A stretch of DNA of 64,000 bases from Prorocentrum cordatum (lineage: Eukaryota; Sar; Dinophyceae; Prorocentrales; Prorocentraceae): positions 107,501-171,500 of the forward strand of contig CAUYUJ010009835.1 in the NCBI GenBank assembly GCA_963575745.1, read 5' to 3'. The notes under the pieces are model-generated. The model was not told the origin of the DNA. It saw nothing but the letters and a program-made list of their open reading frames with translations, and did no database searches. Made by a program: the position numbers and the translations under genes. Positions 19,085 to 30,987 of the stretch are shown here, piece after piece (positions within the stretch are counted from its first letter, which is position 1; the number at the start of each line of letters is the position of its first letter).

Positions 19085-21480
19085 TATTTGGGGCCTTCGG
19101 TGGAGCTCCTTCATCGGAAAACGTAACGCTGTACTGGGCGGGGCGGGCGCGTGCGAACGTCGCAATTGGGGCCTTCGGTGGAGCTCACATATTGGTCCGC
19201 GGAACGCTGTACTTGGTGGGGCGGACGCATGCGAACGTCGCAACTGGAGCCTCCGGTGGAGCCCCCTATGGGCCCACGAAGCGCTGTATTGGGTGGAGCG
19301 GACGCATGCGAACGTCACCACTGGGAACGGCGGACGCACGCGAACGTCGCCACTGGAGCCTCCTGTGGAACTCCTTATTGGCCCACGAAACGTTGTACTG
19401 ACTTGGGCGGACGCATGCGAACGTCGCCACTGGGCGGGGCGGACGCATGCGAACGTCGCCACTGGGGCCTTCGGTGGAATTCCATCTGAACCCACGAAAC
19501 GCTGCACTGGGTGGGGCGGATGCACACGAACGTCTCCATTGTGGCCTTCGGTTGAGTTCCCCGATGGGGCAGCGAAGCGCTGTATTGTGTGTGGGGCAGA
19601 CGCATGCGAACGTCGCCAGTTGGGCCATCGGTGGAGCTCCTTGAAAGGCAAACGAAGCGCGATACTGGGTGGGGCGGACGCATGCGAACGTCGCCACTCT
19701 GGCCTTCGGTGGAGCTGTCCATGGGGCCACGAAGCGCTGTACTGGGTGGGGCGGACGCACACTAACGTCGCAACTCTGGCCTTCGGTGGAGCTCCTTGTA
19801 TCGGAAAACGAAGCGCTGTGTTGGGTGGGACGGACGCATGCGAAAGTCGCAACTGGAGCCTTCGGTGGAACTCCCATACTGGCCCAAGCAACGCTGTACT
19901 GGGGCGGACGCATGCGAACGTCGCAACTGGAGCCTTCGGTGGAACTCCCATACTGGCCCAAGCAACGCTAAACTGGGGCGGACGCATGCGAACGTCGCCA
20001 TTGTGGCCTTCGGCGGAGCTCCTTGACCGGCAAACGAAGCACTGTACTGGGCTGGGCGGACGCACGTGAACGTCGTAACTGGGGACTTCCGTGGAGCTCC
20101 TTTTTATCGGCAAACGAAGCAGTGTACTGGGTGGGGCGGACGCATGCGACAGTCGCCACTGGGGCCCTTCGGTGGAGCTCCTTGTATCGGCAAACGAAGC
20201 GCTGTACTGGGTGGGGCAGACGCATGCAAGCGTCGCCACTGTGGCCTTTGGTGGAGCTGTCCATGGAGCCACGAAGCGCTGTTCTTGGTGGGGACGGACG
20301 CATGCGAACGTCGCCACTGGGGCCGTCGGTGGAGCCCCCATGTTGGTCCACGAAGCGCTGTACTGACTCGGGCGGACGCATGCGAACGTCGCAACTTCGC
20401 AACTGTGGCCTCCATCCTCCATGGGGCCACGAAGCGCTGTACTGGGTGGGGCGGACGCACGCGAACGTCGCAGCTCTGGCCTTCGGTGGAGCTCCTTGTA
20501 TCGGAAAACGAAGCGCTGTGTTGGGCGGGGCGGACGCATGCGATCGTCGCACCTGGGGCCTCCGGTGGAACCCCATATTGGCCCACGAAGCGCTGGTGAA
20601 GCGGACGCGCGCGAACGTCGAAACTGGAGCCTCCGGTGGAAGCCATTGGTGGCACACGAAACGCTGTAATGGGCGTGGCGGACGCATGCGAACGTCGCCA
20701 CTGGGCGGGGCGGACGCATGCGAACGTCGCCACTGGGGCCTTCGGTGGCATGCCATCTGAGCCCACGAAACGCTGCACTGGGTGGGGCGGATGCACGCGA
20801 ACGTCTCCATTTTGGCCTTCGGTTGAGTTCCCCGATGGGGCCGCGAAGCGCTGTATTGTGTGGGGCAGACGCATGCGAACGTCGCCAGTTGGGGCCTTCG
20901 GTGGAGCTCCTTTTATCGGAAATCGAAGCGCTGTGTTGGGTAGGGCGGACGCATGCGAACGTCGCCACTCTGGCCTTCGGTGGAGCTGTCCATGGGGCCA
21001 CGAAGCGCTGTGCTGGGCGGGGCGTGCGCACGCGAACGTTGTAAGAGGGGCCTTCGGTGGAGCTTCTTTTCATCGGCAAACGAAACGCTGTACTGGGTGG
21101 GACGGACGCATGCGAACGTCGCTATGTAGGCCTTCGGTGGAGCTCCCATATTGGCCCAAGAATCGCTGTACTGGGTGGGGCGGACGCATGCGAACAGCGC
21201 CGCTGGGGCCTTCGGTGGGGCCCCCGTAGAAGGCCTCGAAACGTTGCAATGGGTGGGGCGGGCCCGTGAGAACGTCGCCACTGTGGCCGTCGGTGGAGCT
21301 GTCGATGGGCCCACGGAGCGCCGTACTAGGCGGGGCGGACGCACGCAAACGTCGCCAATGTGACATACGGTGGAGCTGAGCTGTCCATGGGGCCATGAAG
21401 CGCGATACTGGGTGGGGCGGACGCATGCGAACGTCGCCACTGGCGCCTTCGGTGGAGCTCCCCATGGAGCCACGAAGCGT
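19085..21480 (+). repeat. Family I 78-bp satellite array, main part
   Basis: About 30 copies. Measured spacings of the GCGAACGT anchor at 19153, 19231 and 19308 are 78 and 77 bp; a few units are shortened (for example 19322-19345). Each unit carries two 8-bp palindromes, CGCATGCG and GGAGCTCC. Because 78 is divisible by three, a minus-strand frame of 680 codons stays open with a 26-residue period. Comparable frames exist on the plus strand, so coding is not inferred. Confidence 0.95.
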
Positions 21481-21529
21481 TGAGGGGTCTGCCGAACTGG
21501 GCGGCATGCGGAAAGCAATAGCACGCAGG

Positions 21530-21647
21530 GGAGGAGGGAGGGGGGGGGAGACGAGGTGGAGCGTGCCCAAATGGGTGGGGAGCGGAGGAGAAGGAAGAGG
21601 ACGCGGGACGCTGCAGCAACGAGGACCCAGAACCACAGGACGGTTGG
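21530..21647 (+). repeat. GGA-rich tract and family I terminal module
   Basis: GGAGGAGGGAGGGGGGGG is followed by GACGCGGGACGCTGC, ACGAGGACCCAGAACC and ACAGGACGGTTGGG. This closes the 78-bp array as in the other family I copies. The next copy starts within about 15 bp. Confidence 0.75.
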
Positions 21648-21715
21648 GAATTAGCTTGACGACCCAACCATATGCAGTTGCGAGTGCCGGCGTTGTCTGC
21701 ACCGCATTCGGAGGA
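21648..21715 (+). repeat. Family I start module
   Basis: TTAGCTTGACGACCCAACCA, TATGCAGTTG, then GCGTTGTCTGCACCGCATTC and GGAGGAGCTCC. It is nearly the same as 62107-62170 and, inverted, 32890-32950. Confidence 0.8.
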
Positions 21716-23520
21716 GCTCCGTTCGGGGCCACGAAGCGTGTGACTGGTGTGCCATAATGTGTGCGGTGGGCGCATGCGAAAGCAGCCACTAGAGCCGTCG
21801 GTGGGACCCCGTATACGGCCACGAAACGTGTGAGGGGTGTGCCGAAATAGGCGCGGTGGGCGCATGCGACGTAACACATGGGGGCCGTCGGTGGAGCTCC
21901 CTATGGGGCCACGAAACGTGTGAGGGGTGTGCCAAAAGTGGGTGCGGTGGGCGCATGTGAACGCAGCCACTGGGGCCGTCGGTGGGGCTCCCTATGGGGC
22001 CACGGGACGTGTCAGGGATGTATCAAAAATGGGCGCGTGGGCGCATCCGAACGCAGCCACCAGGGCCGTAGGTGGAAACCGCATGGGGCCACGAAACGTG
22101 TGAGGGGTGTGCCAAAAGTGGGGCGGTGGCCGCATGCGAACGCAACCGCTGGGGCGGTCAGTGGAACTGCCAATGGGGCCGCGAAGCGTGCGAAGAGAGG
22201 GGTGGACGCATGCGAACGCAACCACTGGGGCCATCGGTGGAGCTCCCAATGGGGCCACGAAATGTATGTGGGGCGTGCCAGAAATGAACTCGGTGGGCGC
22301 ATGCGAACGCAACCACTTGGGCTGTCAGTAGAACTCTCTATGAAAGCACGAAACGTGTGAGGGGAATCCCGAAATGGGTGCGGTGGGCGCGTGCGAACGC
22401 AGCCGCTGGGGCCGTCGGTGGAGCTCCCTATGGGGCCGCGAAACGTGTGAGGGGTGTGCCGAATGGGTGCGGTGAGCGCAGGCGAACGCAGCCAATCGGG
22501 CCTTCAGTGGAACTGCCTCTGAAAAACACGAAACGTGTGAGGGGTGTGCTGAAATGTGTGCGGTGGGCGCATGCGAACGCAGCCGCCAAGGCCGTAGGCG
22601 GAACCCCCATGGGGCCACGAAGCATGTTAGGAGTGTGCCGAAATGGATGCGGTGGGCGCACGCGAACGCAGCCACTGGAGCGTTCGGTGGAGCTGACTAT
22701 GCGGCGACGAAACGTGTGAGGGGTGTGCCGAAATGGGTGCGAAGGGCGCATGCGAACGCAGCCAGTGGGGCCGTCGGTGGAGCTGCCAATGGGGCCACGA
22801 AACGTGTGAGGGGTGTGCCAAAAGTGGGGCGGTGGCCGCATGCGAACGCAGCCACTCGGGCCTGCGATGGAGCTTCCTATGATGGCACGAGACGTGTCAA
22901 GGGTGTGTCAAAAACGGGCGCGATGGGCGCATGCGAACGCAGCCACCAAGGCCGTAGGTGGAAACCGCATGGGGCCACGAAACGTGTGAGGGGTGTGCCA
23001 AAAGTGGGGCGGTGGCCGCATGCGAACGCAACCACTTGGGCGGTCAGTGGAACTGCCAATGGGGCCGCGAAGCGTGCGAAGAGAGGGGTGGACGCATGCG
23101 AACGCAACCACTGGGGGGCATCGGTGGAGCTCCCAATGGGGCCACGAAATGTATGTGGGGCGTGCCAGACATGAACTCGGTGGTCACATGCGAACGCAAC
23201 CACTTGGGCTGTCAGTGGAACTCCCTATGAAGGCACGAAGCGTGTGGGGGGTGTGCCAAAATGGGCGCGGTGGGCGCATGCGAACGCAGCTACTGGGGCC
23301 GTCGGTAGAGCTCCCTAGGGGGCCACGTAACGTGTGAGGGGTGTGCCGAAATGGGTGCGGTAGACGCATGCGAACGCAGCCACCCGGGCCGTCGGTGGAA
23401 CTGCCTCTGAAAAACACGAAACGTGTGAGGGGTGTGCCAAAATGGGTGCGGTGGGCGCATGCGAACGTAACCACTCGGGCCTTCGGTGGAGCTCCCTGTG
23501 GGGCACGAACCGTGTGAGGG
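21716..23520 (+). repeat. Family I 90-bp satellite array
   Basis: About 20 units with anchors GGGCGCATGCGAACGCAGCC, GTCGGTGGAGCTCCC, GGGGCCACGAAACGTGTGAG and GGGTGTGCC. Anchor positions 22303, 22393, 22482 and 22573 give 90, 89 and 91 bp. The 90-bp unit is the 78-bp unit with a longer GTGTGAGGGGTGTGCC segment. Part of the array is a higher-order duplication: 22060-22330 closely resembles 22950-23220. Confidence 0.95.
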
Positions 23521-23524
23521 GTGT

Positions 23525-23621
23525 GCCGAGTGCCGAAGCTGATGACGGCGATGGTGATGACGATGATGGTGATGATGACGATGCTGATTATGATGACGAC
23601 GACGACGACGACGACGACGAC

Positions 23622-23653
<32 letters not shown>

Positions 23654-23657
23654 CGTC

Positions 23658-23736
<79 letters not shown>

Positions 23737-23785
23737 CTGATGATGGTGGAGGCAGGAGGAGGAGGGGGAGGAGAAAGGAAAGAAG
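23525..23785 (+). repeat. GAT and GGA microsatellites of family I copy
   Basis: GATGAT/GACGAC repeats (about 23540-23745), then GGAGGAGG (23748-23785). Confidence 0.95.
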
Positions 23786-23799
23786 GAGTGGCACAAGGA

Positions 23800-23870
23800 G
23801 CGACGCGGGGCGCTGGCTCTTCAAATCGAGGGCCCAATACCGCAGGACTGTGGGGAAAAAACTAACGGAC
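23800..23870 (+). repeat. Family I terminal module
   Basis: GACGCGGGGCGCTGGCTCTTCAAATCGAGG-type sequence, then CCCAATACCGCAGGACTGTG. This is a decayed version of the module at 62863-62925. Confidence 0.75.
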
Positions 23871-24735
23871 GAACGCGGACGGGGTCGGGACTCCAGGGCC
23901 CAAGTCGTGAAAAACATCGCCACGTCGGACGCCTGGATAGGGCGGGTGCTGGTCTGCCTCTGGTCTGCATTGTCGCTTCCCCTTAAACTGCTATTCCTTC
24001 CTACTGATTTCCCTCCCCCCCCGCCTCCTCCTCCTCCTCCTCCTGCTCCTGCTCTCTTTCCCCCGTTCTCTCCCTCTGCGACTCCTCCGCCAATTTCATC
24101 CCTTCCTCCTCCTGCTCGTCCTGCCTTTCCTAAATCTCTCCCATCAGACGTTTCCTCCTCCTCCTTCCCCGCCATGGAGTAGCAACATGGTGCAGCCATG
24201 GTGCTAGTTATCCACCTCTTCCTCCTCCTCCTCCTCCTCCTCCTGCTCGATGACGTCGCCCTCCTCATCCTCTTCCTAGTCCTTCTCAATCCCTCTCCTT
24301 TGCCTTTGCATCCATCCTCCCTCGTTTGTCTCCCTCTTCTCCCTCCTCTCCATCGCCCTCTCTCCCTCTTCCACCTCCATCTCCTCCTCCCTCCTCATCT
24401 CTCTTCCCCTCATTCGACTCATCCGCCTCCCTGTTCATGCCTCCGTTTCCTCCTCCACCCCGCCCACTTGCCTCATTCCCCGGCTGATGCTGGCAGAAGA
24501 TTAGGAAGACGTGAGGAACAGTTGTCGAGGCTGGAGTAAATGGGAGAGCCGACCAGGGCAGGCCAGGGACAAAGCGTGTGCAAAACAATCGGCCATGGCT
24601 AAACACAACCACAAGAGAGCCCAGAGCAGGAACGCATCAAGAGCCGACCAGGAACGGCCTGGACAGGGCAACAGACGAGAAGAGCAGCGACAGAACTGGC
24701 GGGGGCAAAGGGGGAACGCAATCCTCCTCCCCGTT
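23871..24735. other. Spacer with short TCC runs
   Basis: TCC runs at about 24018-24050 and 24220-24243, otherwise C/T-rich DNA to 24480, then mixed sequence. No gene was recognised. Confidence 0.5.
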
Positions 24736-25800
24736 TTCCTTTTCCTCCTCCTCCTCCTCCTCCTCCTTCTCACTCCCAATCGTCCTCCTCATCATCAGCA
24801 CTACCACCATCATAATCCGTTGAAGCATCATGGTGGCCATCGTCATCATCACGATCACCACCACAAACAATACATAAACCACCATCACCATCAAGGACAT
24901 AAACATCACAACCACCACCACCACAACCATCATGACCATGCTGGTACGTACTGGTCATCATCAGCATATCCCTGCCACCAACATCATCACCATCATCGCA
25001 TCCACCGTCATCAACAACATATTCCTCATCATCATCACCATCAACAACAACAGTTCCAGCATCTTCCTCGTAAGCATCATCAGCAGCGTCAACATCATCA
25101 CCATCATCATCAGCAGCACCAGCATCAGCATCGGCATCGGCATCAGCATCATCAGCATCATCGGCATCACCATCACCATCACCATCACAATCAGCATAGT
25201 CACCATCGCCAGCAACAACAACGCCATCGTCATCACCAGAATCAGCATCAGCAACATCAACATCGCCATCTTCCTCATCGTCGTCATCATCAGCAGCAGC
25301 ATCATCATCCCACTCATCATCATCGCCATCATCAGTATCGTTACCGGCGGCGTCATCACCATCATGACCATCAGCAGAATCACCAACATCATCATCACCA
25401 TCAGCATCATCATCAGCATCAGTATCAGCATCCTCCTCCTCAATAACATCGTCAGCATAATCAACGTGATCAATCTCATCATCGTTATCATCATCACCAT
25501 CACCACCAGCATCGCCACCGCAAGCAGCGCCATCATCATCATCATCATCATCAGCAGCAGCATAATCATTATCATCAGCGTCATCATTGTCGTCGACATC
25601 ATCATCAGCATCGTCGTCGTCACCCTCATCATGATCATCATCATCAGCATCATCAGCACAACCACAATCATCACCTGTATCACCACCATCAGCATAACCA
25701 GCAGCAGCATCACCATCATCATATTCAACATCGTCATCATCATCAGCATCATCATAGTCCATATCACCGTACGTATCCAACTCAGACTCACCATATTCAC
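24736..25800 (+). repeat. Kilobase CAT/CAN trinucleotide array
   Basis: TCC (24740-24768) passes into about 1 kb of CAT, CAC, CAG, CAA and CGT triplets. Phase is kept over nearly the whole block, which is why the three frames read His-rich, Ile/Ser-rich or Met/Asp-rich for hundreds of residues. I see no sign of selection for a protein. Confidence 0.9.
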
Positions 25801-25824
25801 ACTCACCCTGGTAATCCTGATCGC

Positions 25825-25950
25825 CATCCTCCTCCTCCGGCTCCTCCTCCTACTCCTCCCTCCTCCTCCTCCTCCTCCTCCTCCTCCTCCTCATGATCCC
25901 CCTCCTCCGTCTCCTCCGCCTCCTCCTCCTCCTGCTCCTCCTGCTCCTCA
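25825..25950 (+). repeat. TCC microsatellite block
   Basis: TCC with CTCCGG and CTCCTGC interruptions. Confidence 0.9.
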
Positions 25951-26880
25951 TTCCAACCCAACCGGCTTCACCATGTGCTGATCCGCCTCCCGCTTCTCCG
26001 TAACGTCCCCCCCTCCCCCTCCTCATCTTCTTCCTACTTTTCTTTTCCTTCTTTTATTCCTCCTCCTACTCTTCCTCCTGACGATGACTCTGGTGACAAT
26101 GATCCATCCAAGGATGCTGCCATTCCCCCCCCCTCCCAGAAGCAGTCGCCCCACGGGGGGGAAGGAAGGATGATCGAAGTAGGATAACATGTACCCCTCC
26201 TCTCTCCTCTCCCCTTCCCTCGCTCACTTCCCACCCAGAAGCGGTCGCCCCGTGAGGGGGAGGATGGTCGAACTAGGATAACATGTACATCCCCTCTCTC
26301 CTCCCCCCCTTCCTTCCCTCCCTCCCTCCACCCGTGGATCCCACCTCCCGCCGTCCCTCCCGCCATCTCCCCCCCCCCCGCCCCCGAAGCACCTCCCCCC
26401 CCCCCGCCCCGCGGGGCGACCGCTTGCTCGCGGCAGCATCCGCGCGCGGGTGCGGGGCCGGCCGCCGCGGGAAGGCCCGACGGGGGCGGCGCTCGCCACA
26501 CGGGGGCGGGGTCCTCGCCGAGCCCGCCGAGGGAAGAGGGCGGGGGGAGGGAGGGGGGCCGGGGGAAGGGAGGGGCGGGGGAGGGCGAGAGAAGGGACAG
26601 AGGGGGTGAGGAGGGGAGGGAGCAAGGCGAGCGGGGAGGGAGGGAGGGAGGGAGGAGAAAGGTGGACGGGGAGAGGAGAGGAGAGAAAAGGGGAGAGGAG
26701 AGGAGACGCGCTCGGTGCGCTCGCGCCATATCTGACATCCTGCCCCTCCCGCCCTCCGTTCCCACTGAGCCGATGTGATCTCTATCCGCGGACGCGTGTC
26801 TTAGCGCGGACCTGGAACTCACTCTAAGAAAGACCCCATCGTGTTACGCAACATAGGCAAACATAGGAGGGGGTGGCGGA
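25951..26880. other. GC/G-rich spacer
   Basis: The phrase AGAAGCGGTCGCCCCGTGAG with GGATAACATGTAC (26236-26289) repeats an earlier AGAAGCAGTCGCCCCACGGG with GGATAACATGTAC (26139-26195), a roughly 97-bp two-copy repeat. 26340-26700 is C-runs then G-runs. No gene was seen. Confidence 0.5.
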
Positions 26881-26884
26881 TGAG

Positions 26885-26981
26885 CAGGAGGAAAGGGAGG
26901 AGGAGGAGGAGGACGACGACGAGAAGGAGGAGGAGGAGGAGGAGGAGGAGGAGGAGGAGGGAGGGGGAAAAGGACAGGGAT

Positions 26982-27017
<36 letters not shown>

Positions 27018-27020
27018 CAG
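26885..27020 (+). repeat. GGA then CAG microsatellites
   Basis: GGA-rich 26890-26960, followed by AGCAGCAGCAGCAGCAGCAG at 26982-27015. Confidence 0.95.
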
Positions 27021-27500
27021 CAAGAGCAGGAACTGGAGTGAAAGGAGCGGGAAGAGCATGGGAAGGCGGAGGAAGGGAACGGATGGGGGCGACAACGACG
27101 AGAAAGGACTCGGAGCCAGAAAAGAGACCCGCACTGGGGCGATACCGCCATCCTGAACGGCGGGAGCAAAGCCGCGATCCTAAAAGGAGGCCCACGCTGA
27201 AGCGAGACAGCCGTTCTTGGAAGGATGCGTAACGCTCATGGTAGCAAAGCACACCAGAACAAAAGCACAGATCGGACCCTATCCTGCGTGCTAAATGCGG
27301 AGGGGGGGCGCGCTGCTCTCATCACGTCTCCGGGGGAGAGAGGAGAGTAGTGCTCTTCTTGAGACAGTGTGGGGTTGCAGATGGGGAAGGACGGAGGGAG
27401 GGAGGGAGCGAGGGATGGAGGAAGGGAGGAGGGGGAGAACATGTTTCTTCCTCCTCCTACGTCCTACATCTTGCCTCCTCATGCCTACCTCCTCCCTCCT
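27021..27500. other. Spacer, nothing recognised
   Basis: Mixed GC-rich DNA with GGGAGGGAGG runs near 27395-27430. No supported gene. Confidence 0.4.
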
Positions 27501-27514
27501 GCTTCATACGTCCT

Positions 27515-27754
27515 CCCTCCGCCTTCTCCTCCTCCTCCTCCCCCCCCCCTCCTCCTCCTCCTCCTCCTCCTCCTCCTCCTCCTCCTCCTCCTCCTCCTCC
27601 TCCTCCTCCTCCTCCTCCTCATCGTCATCGTCATCTTCATCGTCATCGTCATCAGCATCAGCATCAGCATCAGCATCAGCATCAGCATCAGCATCATCAG
27701 CATCAGCATCAGCATCATCATCATCATCATCATCATCATCAGCATCAGCATCAG

Positions 27755-27800
<46 letters not shown>

Positions 27801-28240
27801 GTCATCATCGTCAACATCATCATCATCATTACCAGCACCAGCGTCATCCTCGTCATCATCGGTATCATCGTCAACATCAGCATCATCACCATCATCATCA
27901 CCATTGTTATCAGCATCATCCGCACCATCATCATCAGCATCAGCATCTTCGTCATCTTCGCAAGCATCATCATCATCATCACCATCCTCAGCCCCATCAT
28001 CATGATCATCCTCATCCTGGTCAGCATCAACATCACCAGTAGCAGCATCAGCATCACCATCATGAACATAATTATCATCAGCAGCATCATCACCATATCC
28101 AGCATCAACATCAGCATCATCGTCAACACCAGCCGCATCAGCATCAGCAGCATCATTATCATCATTACATTCGTCTTCATCATCCACCTCCTTCTCAACA
28201 TCATCAGCATCAGCATCATCCACAGTATCTTGACTTACCC
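27515..28240 (+). repeat. TCC then CAT/CATCAG trinucleotide array
   Basis: TCC (27515-27620), CATCAG hexamers (27650-27720), then diverging CAT/CAN triplets to about 28240. Same organisation as 3645-3940. Confidence 0.9.
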
Positions 28241-28414
28241 ATCTCCTGCTACTCATCCACCCATGGATATCATCCCTTCTCCTCATACTCCTCTTCCTCC
28301 TCATCAACCAACTCCTGGTCCTGCTTCTGCTCCTGTTCTTCCTCCTCCTCCTCTCCCTCATCCCTCATCCCTCACCCTCCCCTCTGCTCCTTCACCTCCT
28401 TCCCCCCTCGACCT

Positions 28415-28480
28415 CCTCCTCCTCCTCGTCTTCGTCCTCCTCCTCCTCCTCCTCCTCCTCCTCCTCCTCCTCCTAGTAAC
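28415..28480 (+). repeat. TCC microsatellite
   Basis: CTCCTCCTCC array with CGTC interruptions. Confidence 0.9.
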
Positions 28481-28626
28481 TCTGCTGCCTCCTCCTGGCC
28501 ATCACTCGAGCCACGGTGGCTCGACTTGTCCCCTGCAGCGCCGCTCGGCCGTCGTCTCAGAGCTTCCTGTGGGATAGTGTGCTAGCCCTTGCCGCTTGAG
28601 GTCCTGGTGCTCCAGGCAATGCTGGG

Positions 28627-28962
28627 TTGAATTCGTTCGTCTCAACCTTCGTGTGCATGATTCTACTGGCGTTCCCTGTGCTTCTCATCGTGCTCATGGG
28701 GCTGAACTTCCTGGTGGGCGGGCTGCGGGGCGCGCAGGTGCTCGTTGTGGCCACGGGCACCTGCACGAAGTTCGAGGCGTTCTTCGTCGTCCTGGAGCGC
28801 GTCGGCATGGTCGGCGCTGGCGTCGTAGTGTATTTGGTGGTGTGCTTCGGCTTCTACCTCCCATGCTTGTCCTCTGCTGGCTGCAAGTCGTCTGCATCAT
28901 CGTTCAGTGCATCATGGCCGACCGCGACGTGTGGCTTTGGGTACGTGTGTGGTGAACGCTAG
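28627..28962 (+). CDS. Hydrophobic ORF, unknown
   Basis: A 111-codon frame with two strongly hydrophobic stretches, roughly residues 6-33 (CMILLAFPVLLIVLMGLNFL core) and 59-80 (GAGVVVYLVVCFGFYLPCL core), compatible with membrane spans. No family is recognised, no neighbouring exon is evident, and other frames are also open. It may be a decayed exon or chance; I would not rely on it as a gene. Confidence 0.2.
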   Translation: MNSFVSTFVCMILLAFPVLLIVLMGLNFLVGGLRGAQVLVVATGTCTKFEAFFVVLERVGMVGAGVVVYLVVCFGFYLPCLSSAGCKSSASSFSASWPTATCGFGYVCGER

Positions 28963-29875
28963 CCGGGCCCGCCCCACGACCCCTGCCCATCGGCAGGGAC
29001 CAGGGCGTTTATGGTTTGCTGGCAGTGGCATTTTACGATGCCGCTTGGAGGCGGCCCAGACCCTAGCTTCGTCATCATAGCGCGGCGTAGGTGATTTTCG
29101 ATACTGGTACTTGGGTGATGCTGTCTTGCCGTCGGCTGTGGACCTCGTGGGCACTTGTGGGTGACGGCTGGGCGGTAGCATTGATCTTGTACCTGGGCAG
29201 GTGTTCTTCGGCATCGCGGCGTGCTTTTCGGATTTATCGGTCTTGACGGCGCTGCTTGTAATCATGTGGGAGTCGATCCTGTTGCTCATTGATCAGTGTT
29301 CGACGTCTTGTGTTTCAGTGTTGGAGTCAGGCGCACTCCCGGTCGACTACGACACGCTGGTTTCCCTGATCTGAGTTTGTATGCGCCGAGGTTTGACCTG
29401 GTCTCCGCGGCCGTCTGGATCTGCGCGCGAATCTAAATCTGATTCAGCGCGCTTCCCGTCCTCCGACCGCAACAAATCGGCAGCGATCCCGAGCCCTTCC
29501 CACCCTGGACCTCTCCAATCGGTCCAATCGGTACCTGAATTTCCCTCCGCCTCCTCCTCGGGACCCAAAATCACGATCCGTTGCACAGAAATTTAAGGAA
29601 CTGCGCCCTTGACGCCACAATCCCTAGTACAAGCCTGCGGGTCCGCGCTCCCGTGCCGACGATCCTCGGGTAAACACGCTCAGCCAGCGCTCCCCCTCGC
29701 ACGGTCCCTCATAAAAACGAAGACCCGCGATCCGACGAGTCCAAAGCGGCCGAAGCAGGAAAGAGGATGAGAACGGATAGCGGGCTTCCCTCCTCCGCCA
29801 CCCTCCCCAAAATGGGGGTCGGCGCAGAAGCGGCAGCCTTTAGATGAATCTGAATATGAACCCCCTCCTGGCCAT
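28963..29875. other. No recognisable gene
   Basis: Mixed sequence with short frames on both strands and no motif or repeat that I can support. Confidence 0.35.
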
Positions 29876-29879
29876 CGTC

Positions 29880-30078
29880 ATCATCATCCTCATCCTCCTC
29901 CTCCTCCTCGTACTCCTCCCCATCCTCATCCTCCATCCACCTGATCGTTCCCCTCCCCCACCCACCCACCCCCTCCTCCAGCTCCCTCCTCGTCCTCCTC
30001 CTCCTCCTCCTCCTCTTCCTCCTTCTCCTCCTCCTTCTCTTCCTCCTCCTCCTCCTCCTCCTCCTCCTCCTCCTTCCC
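29880..30078 (+). repeat. TCC/CATCC microsatellite block
   Basis: CATCATCATCCTCATCC grades into TCC with CTTC interruptions. Confidence 0.9.
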
Positions 30079-30889
30079 CTCTCGGGAAGCAAAATGGGAG
30101 CTGGCCTCATGCAGAGTCGTCTCCCGCTTTCTCTCAGGCACACGCTGGGATGGAGGTCGACCTGCGCAAGCGAGTCGCGAGTACTGACCCGTGCTTCGGT
30201 GAGTCGTTCGGTTCGTCCGAAGGTGTCCTTCGACCCCATTGTCGGTGCGAGGTCCAGCGGCTCATACGAACTATCCCGGGCTGCTGCCAGGTTGGATCAG
30301 CCACAGCCCTCGGCCCCATGTGCTGAGCGGAGGAAGCTTGGGCGCCCCCGGCCCTCGCTCAGATCACTGTGCCTGCGGTCTCGCCTCCCAGCTCGGGGCG
30401 CAGCCTGGACGTGCATGCCCGAGGTCATCTGTTGCAGGTGTCACCAGGGAAGGTCGCTATCTGTGCGCAGCGCGGGTATCACACCACGGAGCAGGCAGGT
30501 TGCCTCCTCATGGATTGTGTGGTTCCTGATCGGATATATCTGGCCGTGCTGCCAAGAATCACCGATTGCTTTAGACCGGTCTTCACGCTGCCGATGAAGG
30601 CAAACCCACCTCACGCCGCATCCCAGCTTCGCGTAAACTCCAGGTCAGGGATCCCGAAGTCTCCTGGGTCGGCTTTAGGCCCTAGTGGGCCTGGTCGTTC
30701 GCGGTCCTTCTGGTCCAAACTTTCGCCTGCGGGCCCGCGTTTTTACTCTCCTGCTGCTGTCGGTTTTCTCGGCTGTAGAACACTTTGAGGCGCGACAAGG
30801 GGCGAGCTGGGTGACCCTGGCTTGCCCCCCCGAGTAATCTCGCTTCAACGAGGAGCTCTGCTCCCGAAGTCGATAGTGATTGTTGCGTG
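30079..30889. other. No recognisable gene
   Basis: Frames of 96-167 codons on the plus strand (30094-30788) lack recognisable motifs. The stretch is not obviously repetitive, so an unrecognised exon remains possible. Confidence 0.35.
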
Positions 30890-30957
30890 CCTTCAGCAGG
30901 ATGCTAGGCGGTGCTGGTGACACGCAGCCAGCCCTGGGACTCGGGCCGAGGGTTTCC
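30890..30957 (+). repeat. Direct repeat flanking the inverted family I copy, left
   Basis: Contains AGGCGGTGCTGGTGACACGC, CCAGCCCTGGGACTCGGGCC and GAGGGTTTCCGCC. It matches 32948-33016 in the same orientation (AGGCGGTGCTGAGGACGCGC, CCAGCCCTGGAACTCGGGCC, GAGGGCTTCCGCC). Confidence 0.75.
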
Positions 30958-30987
30958 GCCCTCGCATCGCATATCTCGCTTTCTGCT

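Noticed and set aside
19037-21079. 680-codon minus-strand ORF as a repetitive surface-type protein
   Set aside because: It is the 78-bp satellite read in a frame kept open by the unit length; similar open frames exist on the other strand and no start, signal peptide or flanking exon is visible.
24511-28577. His-, Ile- or Asp-rich ORFs of 240-400 codons
   Set aside because: They are CAT/GAT trinucleotide arrays in three frames, not evidence of coding.
28627-28962. Hydrophobic ORF as a confident membrane protein gene
   Set aside because: Kept only as a low-confidence feature: no homologue recognised, other frames are open, and no exon borders or leader acceptor can be seen.
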